A stretch of 64,000 nucleotides of DNA from Chitinophaga rhizophila (GTDB lineage Bacteria > Bacteroidota > Bacteroidia > Chitinophagales > Chitinophagaceae): the NCBI RefSeq assembly GCF_019492185.1, contig NZ_JAICCF010000003.1, positions 620,001 through 684,000 of the forward strand. Reading direction: 5' to 3'. Shown piece by piece: positions 33,686 through 41,844 of the stretch. The translations under genes and the position numbers were made by a program. How positions within the stretch are numbered: position 1 is the first letter of the stretch; each line of letters opens with the position of its first letter. The notes beneath the pieces are model-generated. The model worked only from the letters and a program-made list of their open reading frames with translations. It was not told where the DNA came from and ran no database searches.

Positions 33686-34822
33686 ATGAAGAAATGGGCG
33701 CTCTGCCTTGCCGCTTTCTGCTCTACAGCGGCGATAGCACAAACAACCAACAAGGAAGGAAGTAACTACAAATTTACTGTTGTTAAAAATCTGGATGCAG
33801 GCGATGTTGAAAACCAGGGTAATACTGGTACCTGCTGGTCATTTTCCGGTCTCTCATTTTTCCAGGCAGAAGCACTGCGCAATAGCAAAGGGAAAGATGT
33901 TAACCTGAGCGAAATGTTCGTGGTTAGAAAGATGTATCCATTGAAAGCAGCTAACTATGTGCGCATGCATGGCAAAGCTAATTTCGCTGAAGGTGGTGGT
34001 TTCCCGGATGACCTGCTGTGCCTTCGTGAATATGGTCTGGTACCTCAGAGCATATATGATGGTAATCGCGTTAAAACATACAACCATGCCGAAATGACAG
34101 CGTTGATGGAAGGCGTTGTGAAAAAGATCGGCGCTACTGAAACTACCATCAATCCTAACTGGAATAAAGCAGTAGATGGTATCCTGAATGCTTACATGGG
34201 CGATGCTCCTGAGCAGTTTGAATACAACGGTAAAAAATATACTCCGAAAACTTTTGCGAAAGAACTGGGTCTGGATGCTGATGATTATGTGATGATCACT
34301 TCATTCACACATCATCCTTTCTATGAGCAGTTTGTACTGGAAGTTCCTGACAACTGGAACTGGGACAGAATGTACAATGTACCGCTGAACGACCTGACTG
34401 CGATTGCTGAAAATGCGATTCAGTCTGGCTACACCATTGCATGGGCTGCTGATGTAAGTGAAAAAGGTTTCAATTTCTCACAGGGCCTGGCTATCGTTCC
34501 CGATGTTGCTAATTTGACTCCAGAACAGCTGCAGAAAGCATTCACTGAACCGGTGAAAGAACTGACCATCACACCGGAATTGCGTCAGCAGGCTTTTGAT
34601 AACTACGAAACACAGGATGATCATGGTATGCACATCGTGGGCATGTCCAAAGATCAGAATGGAAAAGTATTTTACCGTGTGAAGAACTCCTGGGGTGTTA
34701 ACAACCCAGGTAGTGGTTTCTTTTATGTATCTGAACCATACTTTGCTTACAAAACCACCAGTATTATGGTGAATAAAAAGGCAGTTCCCCGTGAAATTGC
34801 CAAGAAACTGGGTATCAAATAG
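33686..34822 (+). CDS. Secreted C1 aminopeptidase (bleomycin hydrolase-like)
   Basis: 378-residue papain-superfamily cysteine peptidase of the C1B type. Signal peptide 1-19 (STAAIAQ). The active-site Cys50 is in NQGNTGTCWSFSGLSFFQAE, the His in DDHGMHIVGMSKD (about 315) and the Asn in YRVKNSWGVNN (about 338); all three are intact. Export is the main difference from cytosolic PepC and bleomycin hydrolase, and is typical of Bacteroidota members. It converges on the pectate lyase gene across a shared terminator. Confidence 0.92.
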   Translation: MKKWALCLAAFCSTAAIAQTTNKEGSNYKFTVVKNLDAGDVENQGNTGTCWSFSGLSFFQAEALRNSKGKDVNLSEMFVVRKMYPLKAANYVRMHGKANFAEGGGFPDDLLCLREYGLVPQSIYDGNRVKTYNHAEMTALMEGVVKKIGATETTINPNWNKAVDGILNAYMGDAPEQFEYNGKKYTPKTFAKELGLDADDYVMITSFTHHPFYEQFVLEVPDNWNWDRMYNVPLNDLTAIAENAIQSGYTIAWAADVSEKGFNFSQGLAIVPDVANLTPEQLQKAFTEPVKELTITPELRQQAFDNYETQDDHGMHIVGMSKDQNGKVFYRVKNSWGVNNPGSGFFYVSEPYFAYKTTSIMVNKKAVPREIAKKLGIK

Positions 34823-34870
34823 TCCGGTTTAAAAACTGAAGCCGAAAAACGGCATAGGTTATTATATATA

Positions 34871-34903
34871 AAAGCGAGGCGGCTATAGTAACCGCCTCGC
34901 TTT
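34871..34903. terminator. Bidirectional terminator
   Basis: AAAGCGAGGCGG (34871-34882) with CCGCCTCGCTTT (34892-34903), serving the peptidase gene on the plus strand and the pectate lyase gene on the minus strand. Confidence 0.85.
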
Positions 34904-34906
34904 ATT

Positions 34907-35608
34907 TTAATAGGTAGATACCTGAGAAGAACTTGGTACTTCCCACAGCTTACTCACATTAGAAGTGCTCATGTTTCTGTAACGTACCCGCAGGTTTTTA
35001 CTTTCCGTACGTACAATGTTAGTACCTCCATTAAAGGTACCACCATTAATAGTTACAGTAACGTTATACTGTCCGCTACCATTTGTACGTAATACCTTGC
35101 CGAAAGTGGTTACCCTGAAGTTGTTAATATTAATTGTACCATCCGCATTTATCTGCAGTACTTTATCTGCAGCTTTCTGCGCAATACAGTTATTCAGTGT
35201 TACTGTTCCTTTTGATTTCAGGGTCATTGCATCTTCTCCTACATCCAGCCATTCTACATTGTCCAGTGTAGCGTTACCATATACGTGCACACCATCGCAA
35301 CCAGGTGCCCCAATCTTCACATTTTTCAGAGTAGCGCCGTTTTCCAGTCTGAAGATAGGCTTCTGACCTTCTGACTGACTACCATCGCCCAATCCCTGTG
35401 CAATGATAGTATTGCCTTTACCGTCGTAAGTCTGGCCGGCTTTTACAATAATAGTTGCGGTGATAGGCACATTTGCCGCGGCGGTTACATCTGTTGCAGC
35501 AATTGCGTCAGCAGTGGGTCTTGATACATCTGCGCTGTTATCTTTAGAACAGCCAATAGTTAGGGAGCCAGCCAATAGGGCCGACATCAGCATGTAGTTT
35601 GTTTTCAT
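34907..35608 (-). CDS. Pectate lyase, polysaccharide lyase family 3, lipoprotein
   Basis: 233 residues. Lipobox SLTIGC with Cys20, so it is membrane-anchored, then a Ala/Thr/Asp-rich linker. The catalytic beta-helix begins at IIVKAGQTYDGKGNTIIAQG, with the PL3 signature GDGSQSEGQKPIFRLENGATLKNVKIG, CDGVHVYGNATLDNVEWLDVGEDAMTLKSKG and DKVLQINADGTININNF. It cleaves polygalacturonate with calcium. PL3 usually occurs in plant pathogens, fungi and soil bacteria, so it points to plant-derived substrates. It stands alone, without a polysaccharide-utilisation locus around it. Confidence 0.9.
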   Translation of the reverse strand: MKTNYMLMSALLAGSLTIGCSKDNSADVSRPTADAIAATDVTAAANVPITATIIVKAGQTYDGKGNTIIAQGLGDGSQSEGQKPIFRLENGATLKNVKIGAPGCDGVHVYGNATLDNVEWLDVGEDAMTLKSKGTVTLNNCIAQKAADKVLQINADGTININNFRVTTFGKVLRTNGSGQYNVTVTINGGTFNGGTNIVRTESKNLRVRYRNMSTSNVSKLWEVPSSSQVSTY

Positions 35609-36139
35609 GTCAGTAGAATTTATAAGTAATCAATAAATCATAATGTGGAACAGGAGGGCATGGCGTGGCACATACCAATTTGGCTTACTTAAGAGATAAC
35701 ATTGTTTTTAAAGTGGAAAAACGGGACTATTACGTTGGGCTTTCACTTGTTTCACTATCGGGCTAATTGTTCGCTTCTCTGTCTAATCCGGCTTCGATAA
35801 GGTTACTTAAGGTTGATGTCCGAAATTATCTAAAAACAACACACAACGGCTGAAAAGACCAGTATATTTTTACGCAATCGTTCTCGGCAACGATTCCGTA
35901 AATAAATTATTTGCTTTAGTCAAATGAAAGGCTGTTTTAAACACTTTTGGCATACATTTTTATGGGCAAAATCTGCCTTTTTATTGCGTTTATTCGTTAA
36001 CTACAATAAAGCCTGATTACAAAGTGTATTGCAGACACTATATTACATGACGATGGCAACCAGTTTGGTTGCCATCGTCATGTATATTTATTTAAAATAA
36101 GCACTGTCCTGAATTTGACAAGATACTCCAATAAAGTCA
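35609..36139. other. Intergenic region upstream of the pectate lyase gene
   Basis: 531 bp with no plausible gene. It holds a short inverted repeat AATCGTT-N6-AACGATT (35876-35882 and 35889-35895) and a strong terminator (36045-36083) of the next minus-strand gene. No clear TAnnTTTG box precedes the lyase gene, which would fit regulated expression from a weak promoter. Confidence 0.5.
36045..36083 (-). terminator. Terminator of the 36140-36487 gene
   Basis: Perfect 18-bp stem (36045-36062 with 36066-36083) and 3-nt loop, 57 bp after the stop codon. Confidence 0.8.
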
Positions 36140-36487
36140 TTACTTACCTTCCAGCCGCTGCGCTTCCTGGTAACTCCCTAATCTGACCTTCACAGGAAGC
36201 TGCGTTTGCTTCTCAAAATACCATTCCTGCTTGCAGAAAAATCCAAAATGCCGGGCGTAATATTCATTAGGCCTCAATGGCGATTTCACCACCCGGTTTT
36301 CTACCTTATCAGCAGGTCTGAATGCAGACAAATATACCGGAGAATAAAACTCCTTCTTATCACCTATCCACCATTTGCTTGACTTTGTCAAGGGATATAA
36401 CGGCGCAACCGTTAATCTGGTCTGTGCAGATATTTGCGTCAGGCAAATAATCAGCAATAAAGCCACTATGGATGTCACTCTTCTCAT
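36140..36487 (-). CDS. Small secreted protein of unknown function
   Basis: 115 residues, no family recognised. Signal peptide 1-22 (IVALLLIICLTQISAQ). The mature part is basic and aromatic (SSKWWIGDKKEFYSPVYLSAF, NEYYARHFGFFCKQEWYFEKQ) with one cysteine. It follows the YciO gene by 33 bp on the same strand and may be co-transcribed. Confidence 0.65.
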   Translation of the reverse strand: MRRVTSIVALLLIICLTQISAQTRLTVAPLYPLTKSSKWWIGDKKEFYSPVYLSAFRPADKVENRVVKSPLRPNEYYARHFGFFCKQEWYFEKQTQLPVKVRLGSYQEAQRLEGK

Positions 36488-36520
36488 GTCTGATTTGTTT
36501 TAATACTCTTACAGCATCCA

Positions 36521-37138
36521 TTATACCAGGGCTTCCCAGCTACCGGCCCCCTCTCTGATCAATTCAGGTACATCACCTGTACAATCTACCACAGTAGAGA
36601 AGGTCATGCCGCCTGGTCCACCATCTACCACAATGTCTACAATATTGCCAAACTTCTCATGAATGATTTCCGGATCAGTATACTCTTCTACATACGCATC
36701 GATAGGAAGAGAGGTACTCATCACCGGATTACCTAACTGGTTCACGATAGCCCGGCTGATGTTATTATCAGGTATACGTATACCAACGGTATCCTTTTTC
36801 TGCTTCAGCAACCGGGGTACTGCTTTGCTGGCAGACAAGATAAATGTATACGGTCCGGGCAGCGCTTTCTTCAGCATTCTGAAAGTAGGCGTATCCACAC
36901 TCTTCGCATAGTCAGACAAATGGCTGAGGTCATAACAGATGAAAGAGAACTGCGCCTTTGCCGGATTGATATGCTTGATGCGGCAGATTCTTTCAACCGC
37001 CTTGTGCTGAGAGATATCACACCCCATACCATATACGGTATCAGTAGGGTAGATGATCACTCCGCCGTCTTTCAGACATTCAACGATCGTCTTCAAATGA
37101 CGGGGATTGGGATTGTCTGGATGTACTGTTAAAAGCAT
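36521..37138 (-). CDS. YciO/Sua5-family L-threonylcarbamoyladenylate synthase-like protein
   Basis: 205 residues. YrdC-fold protein: GGVIIYPTDTVYGMGCDI (nucleotide/threonine pocket), RIKHINPAKAQFSFICYDLSHLSDYA, LPGPYTFILSASKAVPRLL and GIRIPDN. The KHxNPAKAQFS motif, in place of KxRPxxxPL, is typical of the YciO branch, whose role in t6A modification is weaker or different from TsaC. An exact -7 box lies 4 nt before the ATG. Confidence 0.88.
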   Translation of the reverse strand: MLLTVHPDNPNPRHLKTIVECLKDGGVIIYPTDTVYGMGCDISQHKAVERICRIKHINPAKAQFSFICYDLSHLSDYAKSVDTPTFRMLKKALPGPYTFILSASKAVPRLLKQKKDTVGIRIPDNNISRAIVNQLGNPVMSTSLPIDAYVEEYTDPEIIHEKFGNIVDIVVDGGPGGMTFSTVVDCTGDVPELIREGAGSWEALV

Positions 37139-37142
37139 AATA

Positions 37143-37150
37143 CAAATTTA
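37143..37150 (-). promoter_or_regulatory. -7 promoter box TAAATTTG for the yciO-like gene
   Basis: Exact TAnnTTTG, 4 nt (TATT) before the ATG at 37138 on the minus strand. Confidence 0.65.
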
Positions 37151-37249
37151 CGAAACTACTCCAGGAAGGCGTCCCAATTTCCAGGCCAACACGCCTTGCA
37201 CATTAAATAATCTTACTATCTTTCGGTCCAATTTGAAAAACCAATCCGG

Positions 37250-37963
37250 ATGAACTTAAAAGGGATTGTTCCGAGAACATGGCGAAGGCTGAAAAAGATT
37301 GCACTTATTCTGTTTATAGCACAATTTGTCTACATTATTATATTAAAGTGGATTAATCCACCAATCACACTCACCATGATCGCTAACTGGTTTAGCCTGA
37401 TCGGTACGGATAAACACTTTCACAAAACCTGGGTTAACTACGATGAAATATCCCAGCATGCCAAACTGGCGGTATTAGCGAGTGAGGACCAACTATTCCC
37501 CGATCATAACGGCTTCGACTTTAAGTCTATCGAAAAGGCGATGAAGCACAACCAGAAAAGTAAAAAGATCCGCGGTGCAAGTACGATCAGTCAGCAAGTT
37601 GCTAAAAACGTTTTCCTCTGGCAGGGACGTAGCTGGGTACGTAAAGGACTGGAAGTGTATTTTACTTTTATGATTGAAAAGATCTGGGGAAAAGAGCGCA
37701 TACTTGAAATGTACCTTAATGTAGCCCAGATGGGAGAGGGCATCTTCGGAATAGAGGCTGCCGCACAGCAGTACTACCGCAAAGGCGCAGCCAGTCTGAA
37801 CCGCGAGCAGTCCGCGATGATTGCTGCCTGCCTGCCTAACCCGGTGAAATACACTGTTGTACCACCAGCACGGGTTACTTCTTACCGCCAACGCAAGATA
37901 TTACAGCAAATGCGCTTCATAGCACCGGATCCGGATATCTCAGAACTGGTAAGAAGCAAGTAA
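37250..37963 (+). CDS. mtgA: Monofunctional biosynthetic peptidoglycan transglycosylase
   Basis: GT51 enzyme polymerising lipid II glycan strands, 237 residues. One N-terminal membrane anchor (about 16-36, IALILFIAQFVYIIILKW), then the catalytic motif SEDQLFPDHNGFD with Glu79, motif 2 RGASTISQQVAKN, motif 3 RKGLEVYFTFMIEKIWGKERILEMYLN and GIEAAAQQYY. No transpeptidase domain follows, so it is MtgA rather than a class A PBP. A near -7 box TATCTTTC (37217-37224) lies 25 nt upstream. It is divergent from the yciO-like gene. Confidence 0.95.
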   Translation: MNLKGIVPRTWRRLKKIALILFIAQFVYIIILKWINPPITLTMIANWFSLIGTDKHFHKTWVNYDEISQHAKLAVLASEDQLFPDHNGFDFKSIEKAMKHNQKSKKIRGASTISQQVAKNVFLWQGRSWVRKGLEVYFTFMIEKIWGKERILEMYLNVAQMGEGIFGIEAAAQQYYRKGAASLNREQSAMIAACLPNPVKYTVVPPARVTSYRQRKILQQMRFIAPDPDISELVRSK

Positions 37964-37966
37964 ACA

Positions 37967-38019
37967 TACCGACATAAAAAAAGCGTTCGCCGTAGACGAA
38001 CGCTTTTTTTATGTCGGTA
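37967..38019. terminator. Bidirectional terminator with 23-nt arms
   Basis: Arms 37967-37989 and 37997-38019 are perfectly complementary and carry seven-base A and T runs, so it terminates both mtgA and the convergent NadR-like gene, whose stops lie 3 bp outside. Confidence 0.92.
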
Positions 38020-38022
38020 CTG

Positions 38023-38544
38023 CTATACTAATAATAGTTGATCCACAGCTGCTATTGCTACCTCTTTCCGCTCTTCAAACCCTCCTTTGATCTCTGCCCA
38101 CGGTACGCCGGTTGCTATCACCAGGTCGCGGTATACATTGTAAAAATGCTCCCGCATAGCCGGATCAGGATGTTCCCGTTGAGGGTCTTCTTCCCAGGGG
38201 ATGTCTACATATGTCAGCAGGTAAAGGTCATACTGCCGCCGGGCAATCTGCGTGAGGATGGCGGGGTCACAATTTCCATACTTGTGTTCACTCCATACCT
38301 TAATGACATGCAGGTCAGTATCGCAAATCAGCAAGCGATTAGCCTGTGACGCCAATTCATCTTCCAGTGCCAGCTGCCCCTCGGCTATCTTTAGCAGATC
38401 ATGTTGTTCATACGGCCGTTTTAACTCCTCAAGGTACTGCCGGGCATACTCGGGCGTCCACAATGTATCATAGTGGGCAGCCAGCTGCTTACTCAACGTA
38501 CTCTTACCGGTAGATTCCGGGCCTATTACAACAACTCTCAACAT
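38023..38544 (-). CDS. NadR-like nicotinamide riboside kinase (P-loop ATPase)
   Basis: 173 residues, equal to the kinase domain of NadR without the adenylyltransferase and HTH parts. The P-loop is GPESTGKST at residues 8-16; TPEYARQYLEE, LLICDTDLHVIKVWSEHKYG and DIPWEEDPQREHPDPAMR follow, as in the ribosylnicotinamide kinase domain. It phosphorylates nicotinamide riboside to NMN in NAD salvage. It starts 9 bp after pnuC, the matching transporter, which confirms the role. Confidence 0.92.
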   Translation of the reverse strand: MLRVVVIGPESTGKSTLSKQLAAHYDTLWTPEYARQYLEELKRPYEQHDLLKIAEGQLALEDELASQANRLLICDTDLHVIKVWSEHKYGNCDPAILTQIARRQYDLYLLTYVDIPWEEDPQREHPDPAMREHFYNVYRDLVIATGVPWAEIKGGFEERKEVAIAAVDQLLLV

Positions 38545-38553
38545 AAGATCATA

Positions 38554-39189
38554 TTACTTTGCCAGCCCGGGCGTCTGCTGGGACACCCAGATCTTCTTCC
38601 AGCTAAAATACCCCATTACTGCAACGACAAACAGGAAAATAGTCAGCAACGCAGTGGGTAACAGGTGTTTATGAAATAACAGCGGGATAGCTACCAGGTT
38701 AGATACATTCAACAGGATCCAGTTTTCCAGTTTACGTTTAGCCAGGAGCCACATCCCCGCACAGGCGGTTGCAGATACAAACGCATCTATCAACGGTACA
38801 TCCGAATTTGAGAAGGTACGCAACAGGTAACTGAATAATGCCCAGCCAATGGCTGTAATCAGGAATGTGATCAGCCAGTCTGCGCGGTTAGCTTTTGTAA
38901 TAGGCGTACCCGGTTGGCCGGCACCTTTCTTTGCCCAATGATACCACCCGTATACGCTCATGATGAAATAATATACATTCAGCGTGGCTTCTGCATATAG
39001 GCGAAACTGCTCCTTGGACAACAGATACGCATAAATACCGGTGCTGACCAGGCCAGTAGGGTAGAGCCAGATGCTGTTAGCCTTACTGCATAAAACACTG
39101 ATTGCACCAAACAGCGCAGCCAGTACTTCCAGCCAGGTCATCGCCTGCAAACCCTCCTGTAATCCCTGATATAGTGCATCAAAATTCAT
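38554..39189 (-). CDS. pnuC: PnuC-family nicotinamide riboside transporter
   Basis: 211-residue membrane protein with seven hydrophobic segments. The PnuC signature is visible: VLAALFGAISVLCSKANSIWLYPTGLVSTGIYAYLL, then YAEATLNVYYFIMSVYGWYHW with the conserved NxYY and GWYxW groups. It imports nicotinamide riboside (some relatives carry thiamine); the adjacent kinase argues for nicotinamide riboside. A weak -7-like TAACTTAG (39194-39201) sits 4 nt before the ATG. Confidence 0.93.
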   Translation of the reverse strand: MNFDALYQGLQEGLQAMTWLEVLAALFGAISVLCSKANSIWLYPTGLVSTGIYAYLLSKEQFRLYAEATLNVYYFIMSVYGWYHWAKKGAGQPGTPITKANRADWLITFLITAIGWALFSYLLRTFSNSDVPLIDAFVSATACAGMWLLAKRKLENWILLNVSNLVAIPLLFHKHLLPTALLTIFLFVVAVMGYFSWKKIWVSQQTPGLAK

Positions 39190-39208
39190 CCTGCTAAGTT
39201 ATAATGCG

Positions 39209-40882
39209 TTATTTCTCACCTAATAAACATCCTGCCACATTCCAGGCACTAAAGCTGGTTCCTTCTCTTTCTCCCAGTGGTATAGCTATTTTAAAGGTAT
39301 GTACCCCCGGCTTCAGATCCGGCAAAGGTATAGTAACTGGTTCAGTTACACCACCCGGGCACCAGTTTGACCGGCTCAGGTCAGAAGAGGACAATCCATT
39401 GCTGAAGTTACCGGAAGATGGATTGGATAAACGGAAATTGCCACAATCTGTTCTCCATGGATAAAAGTGATATACCCGCTGACCATCTACGAAGATCTCG
39501 TTCAGTTTAGGATTGAACTCGTCTCCGCCGCCCCAGCCACCATGACCGGTACTGGTATACCGTAAGCGGAGATTTTTTAATCCCTCCGGGATATTAACAG
39601 TTACCATCAACGAGTCCTTTCCGAACATAGTACCATATTCCTGTCCGGCCATCTCCATCAGGTTGGTGGAGTTAAAAATTGGCATAATCCAGTTTTCTTT
39701 CTTCTCCTTTTCCTCTCCACGATCAGCTGGATAATATTTTAACCGCACGCTCACTTTATGTCCGCCTTTGTCATAATTACCTACAAATACGCCTATCCAT
39801 ACTTTCCCTTTCAGGCGAGGCTGCAGTTCTGTAATGTCCTGACGGTATACTGCAGAATCAGCCCACTGGTATCCCTTGATCCTGGTTTTCTGGTTGTACT
39901 CCTTCACGCCGAAAGGAGTAAAAAAGCGCATCAGCTCTATTGTTGGCAGATAGTCATTTGTTGCTACCACCCCACGGTATTTCTCATGATACACCGGCAA
40001 AGCCGCTACACCCTTTTTTAATCCGTCCAGGAAAGAGCTCTTTTTATCCGTCGGTACTATGAATAATGAACCCGTACGGTCATAGGCATCGCCATTGGAC
40101 ACTTCGGTTACTTCTGCAAACAGGGTACCGGCTGACAAGTCAGGCAGGTCCACCTTCTTCATGATAACAGTACCGCCGGCGTAGTGATAGGTTACATTTT
40201 CCACATCTCCGTCTGGGTCAGCATGCTCATTTCCCCAGCTGATCTGTTCCTGGTTGAAGATATTGATAGTAGTAAATCTGTTTTCTATTACCTGACGCAG
40301 GTAAGTGGCGTCATCTACAAGCTGGCCCATGGTTGCCGGCCAGTTAAGTTCCTCGTTCCTGATGTTCCGCAGATCTATTTTGGAAGCTACGTATTCGGAG
40401 TTGCCGTTACGTACTGCTTTCAATACCAGTCCGAGGCCAGGAGCATAGCCCAGTACAGGAGTACCTTTAACAGGCAAAGCATCAGTATACCATACTTCGA
40501 TGCTGTTGGAACGTACCCTCATCTTCGCTTTCTTGCAGGGGTAGCCCATGATGGTGTCTATTCCGGGAATAAGCTCTGCCTGCTCATATGCCTGGAAGGG
40601 CTTTTTGAATGTCAGCAGATTGCCTTCTTTGTCTTTGATCTGCTGGAAAGTTGCTTTGCTTTTGTTATCCAGCAACTGCAGCTCTTTCTGTGCATTGGCA
40701 TCTACCGGTTGGAAGCGTACTTTATCTCCTTTGATAATCAGTTTGATATTCCCTTCAGGTACTGGTTTCCCGTTGTACTTAAAGCTGTAAGTAATTTCAG
40801 CACCGGGTTGAGTGCCTTTTGACTGTGCCAGTGCAGAGCCTGCGACCAACAGCGTCATCCACATGAATGATAATCTCCTCAT
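39209..40882 (-). CDS. PNGase F-like peptide N-glycosidase with N-terminal GLPGLI-like domain
   Basis: 557 residues. Signal peptide 1-20 (GSALAQ). Residues about 25-170 resemble GLPGLI proteins (GAEITYSFKYNG, IEVWYTDALPV, YAPGLGLVL). Residues about 195-557 match both domains of flavobacterial PNGase F: AYDRTGS with Asp268-Arg269 at the position of the catalytic Asp60-Arg61, STGHGGWGGGDEF with Glu455 at the position of Glu206, and the C-terminal SSSDLSRSNWCPGG and LKPGVHTFKIAIP. Cys480 and Cys508 match a conserved disulphide. It would remove N-glycans from glycoproteins outside the cell. The assignment of catalytic residues is by eye. A near -7 box TATCTTTA (40909-40916) lies 26 nt upstream. 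Confidence 0.8.
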   Translation of the reverse strand: MRRLSFMWMTLLVAGSALAQSKGTQPGAEITYSFKYNGKPVPEGNIKLIIKGDKVRFQPVDANAQKELQLLDNKSKATFQQIKDKEGNLLTFKKPFQAYEQAELIPGIDTIMGYPCKKAKMRVRSNSIEVWYTDALPVKGTPVLGYAPGLGLVLKAVRNGNSEYVASKIDLRNIRNEELNWPATMGQLVDDATYLRQVIENRFTTINIFNQEQISWGNEHADPDGDVENVTYHYAGGTVIMKKVDLPDLSAGTLFAEVTEVSNGDAYDRTGSLFIVPTDKKSSFLDGLKKGVAALPVYHEKYRGVVATNDYLPTIELMRFFTPFGVKEYNQKTRIKGYQWADSAVYRQDITELQPRLKGKVWIGVFVGNYDKGGHKVSVRLKYYPADRGEEKEKKENWIMPIFNSTNLMEMAGQEYGTMFGKDSLMVTVNIPEGLKNLRLRYTSTGHGGWGGGDEFNPKLNEIFVDGQRVYHFYPWRTDCGNFRLSNPSSGNFSNGLSSSDLSRSNWCPGGVTEPVTIPLPDLKPGVHTFKIAIPLGEREGTSFSAWNVAGCLLGEK

Positions 40883-40930
40883 AAGTATAAGTGTATCCTA
40901 TTTATGGCTAAAGATACACGTATAAATAAA

Positions 40931-40960
40931 AAAGCACAGTCAAAAGACTGTGCTCTTTTT
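40931..40960 (-). terminator. Terminator of the nfu gene
   Basis: GCACAGTC (40934-40941) with GACTGTGC (40946-40953) and flanking A and T runs, 27 bp after the nfu stop. Confidence 0.75.
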
Positions 40961-40987
40961 TAACACTATCATTCTCTCAACTATGGC

Positions 40988-41584
40988 TTATTCTGCTTCT
41001 GCCACTACTTCTTTCACTTCCGGGATCATCCGCTTCATCATGCCTTCAATGCCGGCCTTGAGCGTAATCATAGAAGATGGGCAGCCTGAACAGGAACCCT
41101 GCAGCATCAACGTCACAGTACCGTCGTCGTAATCTTTAAACTGAATCGCACCGCCATCCATTTCTACCGCTGGTTTAACGTAGTTCTCAAGTAATTCCTT
41201 GATACGTTTAACCACATCGGTATCATCTGCACTTACTTCGTTAGTGGCAGCTGCTTTTGTAACCACTATTTCCTCTTCGTTAATAACAGGACGGTTATCT
41301 TCCAGGTATTCTTTCAGGAAAGCTTTTATGGTAGGTATAATATCGTTCCAATCTGTGTCAGGCGTCTTAGTCAGGGTAATAAAATTAGCCATAATAAAAA
41401 CGCCCCTAATGAACGGGAAGCTGAACAACTCAACAGCCAGTGGTGACGGCTTAGCGCTCGCTTCATCAGGGAAATCGATGTGCTTGCCTGGATACAGCAG
41501 TTTGTTTGCTACAAACTTCATTGTCTCCGGGTTCGGCGTCATTTCCGTATATATGCTGATTATGGGATTGCCTGTTTTGATCAT
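40988..41584 (-). CDS. Nfu-type iron-sulphur cluster carrier
   Basis: 198 residues with an N-terminal Nfu domain (IYTEMTPNPETMKFVANKLL, LFSFPFIRGVFIMANFITLTK) and a C-terminal NifU-like domain (RIKELLENYVKPAVEMDGGAIQF, then GSCSGCPSSMITLKAGIEGMM). The CxxC binds a [4Fe-4S] cluster bridged between two subunits and passes it to apo-proteins. Same layout as eukaryotic NFU1. An exact promoter box lies 24 nt upstream. Confidence 0.93.
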   Translation of the reverse strand: MIKTGNPIISIYTEMTPNPETMKFVANKLLYPGKHIDFPDEASAKPSPLAVELFSFPFIRGVFIMANFITLTKTPDTDWNDIIPTIKAFLKEYLEDNRPVINEEEIVVTKAAATNEVSADDTDVVKRIKELLENYVKPAVEMDGGAIQFKDYDDGTVTLMLQGSCSGCPSSMITLKAGIEGMMKRMIPEVKEVVAEAE

Positions 41585-41608
41585 GGTACTCTAAACTTTT
41601 TGATGAAA

Positions 41609-41616
41609 CAAAGGTA
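41609..41616 (-). promoter_or_regulatory. -7 promoter box TACCTTTG for nfu
   Basis: Exact TAnnTTTG on the minus strand, 24 nt before the ATG at 41584. Confidence 0.7.
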
Positions 41617-41784
41617 GCAACTTTCGATCACATACCGAGGGTAAACAGCGTTAATACCTATCGAATTTTACAATGCGCATATAGATAAAATTTGAACTAT
41701 AAGTAGTTTTTACCTGTTTTATCCTCATTCCGGCACCGTTTGTGCTGCAATATGCACTTCGTTATAACCATTCCCTACCCCGGA

Positions 41785-41814
41785 TTGGTTAAATGATCCG
41801 ATTCGTTATTTTCG
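41785..41814 (+). promoter_or_regulatory. Promoter for the GHL10 gene: TTG-N19-TATTTTCG
   Basis: A -33 TTG (41785-41787) and a -7 box with one mismatch (41807-41814) are separated by 19 nt, a standard Bacteroidota spacing, 30 nt before the ATG. Confidence 0.5.
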
Positions 41815-41844
41815 CAGTTTTCAGGTCTTAACCTACATACCAGA

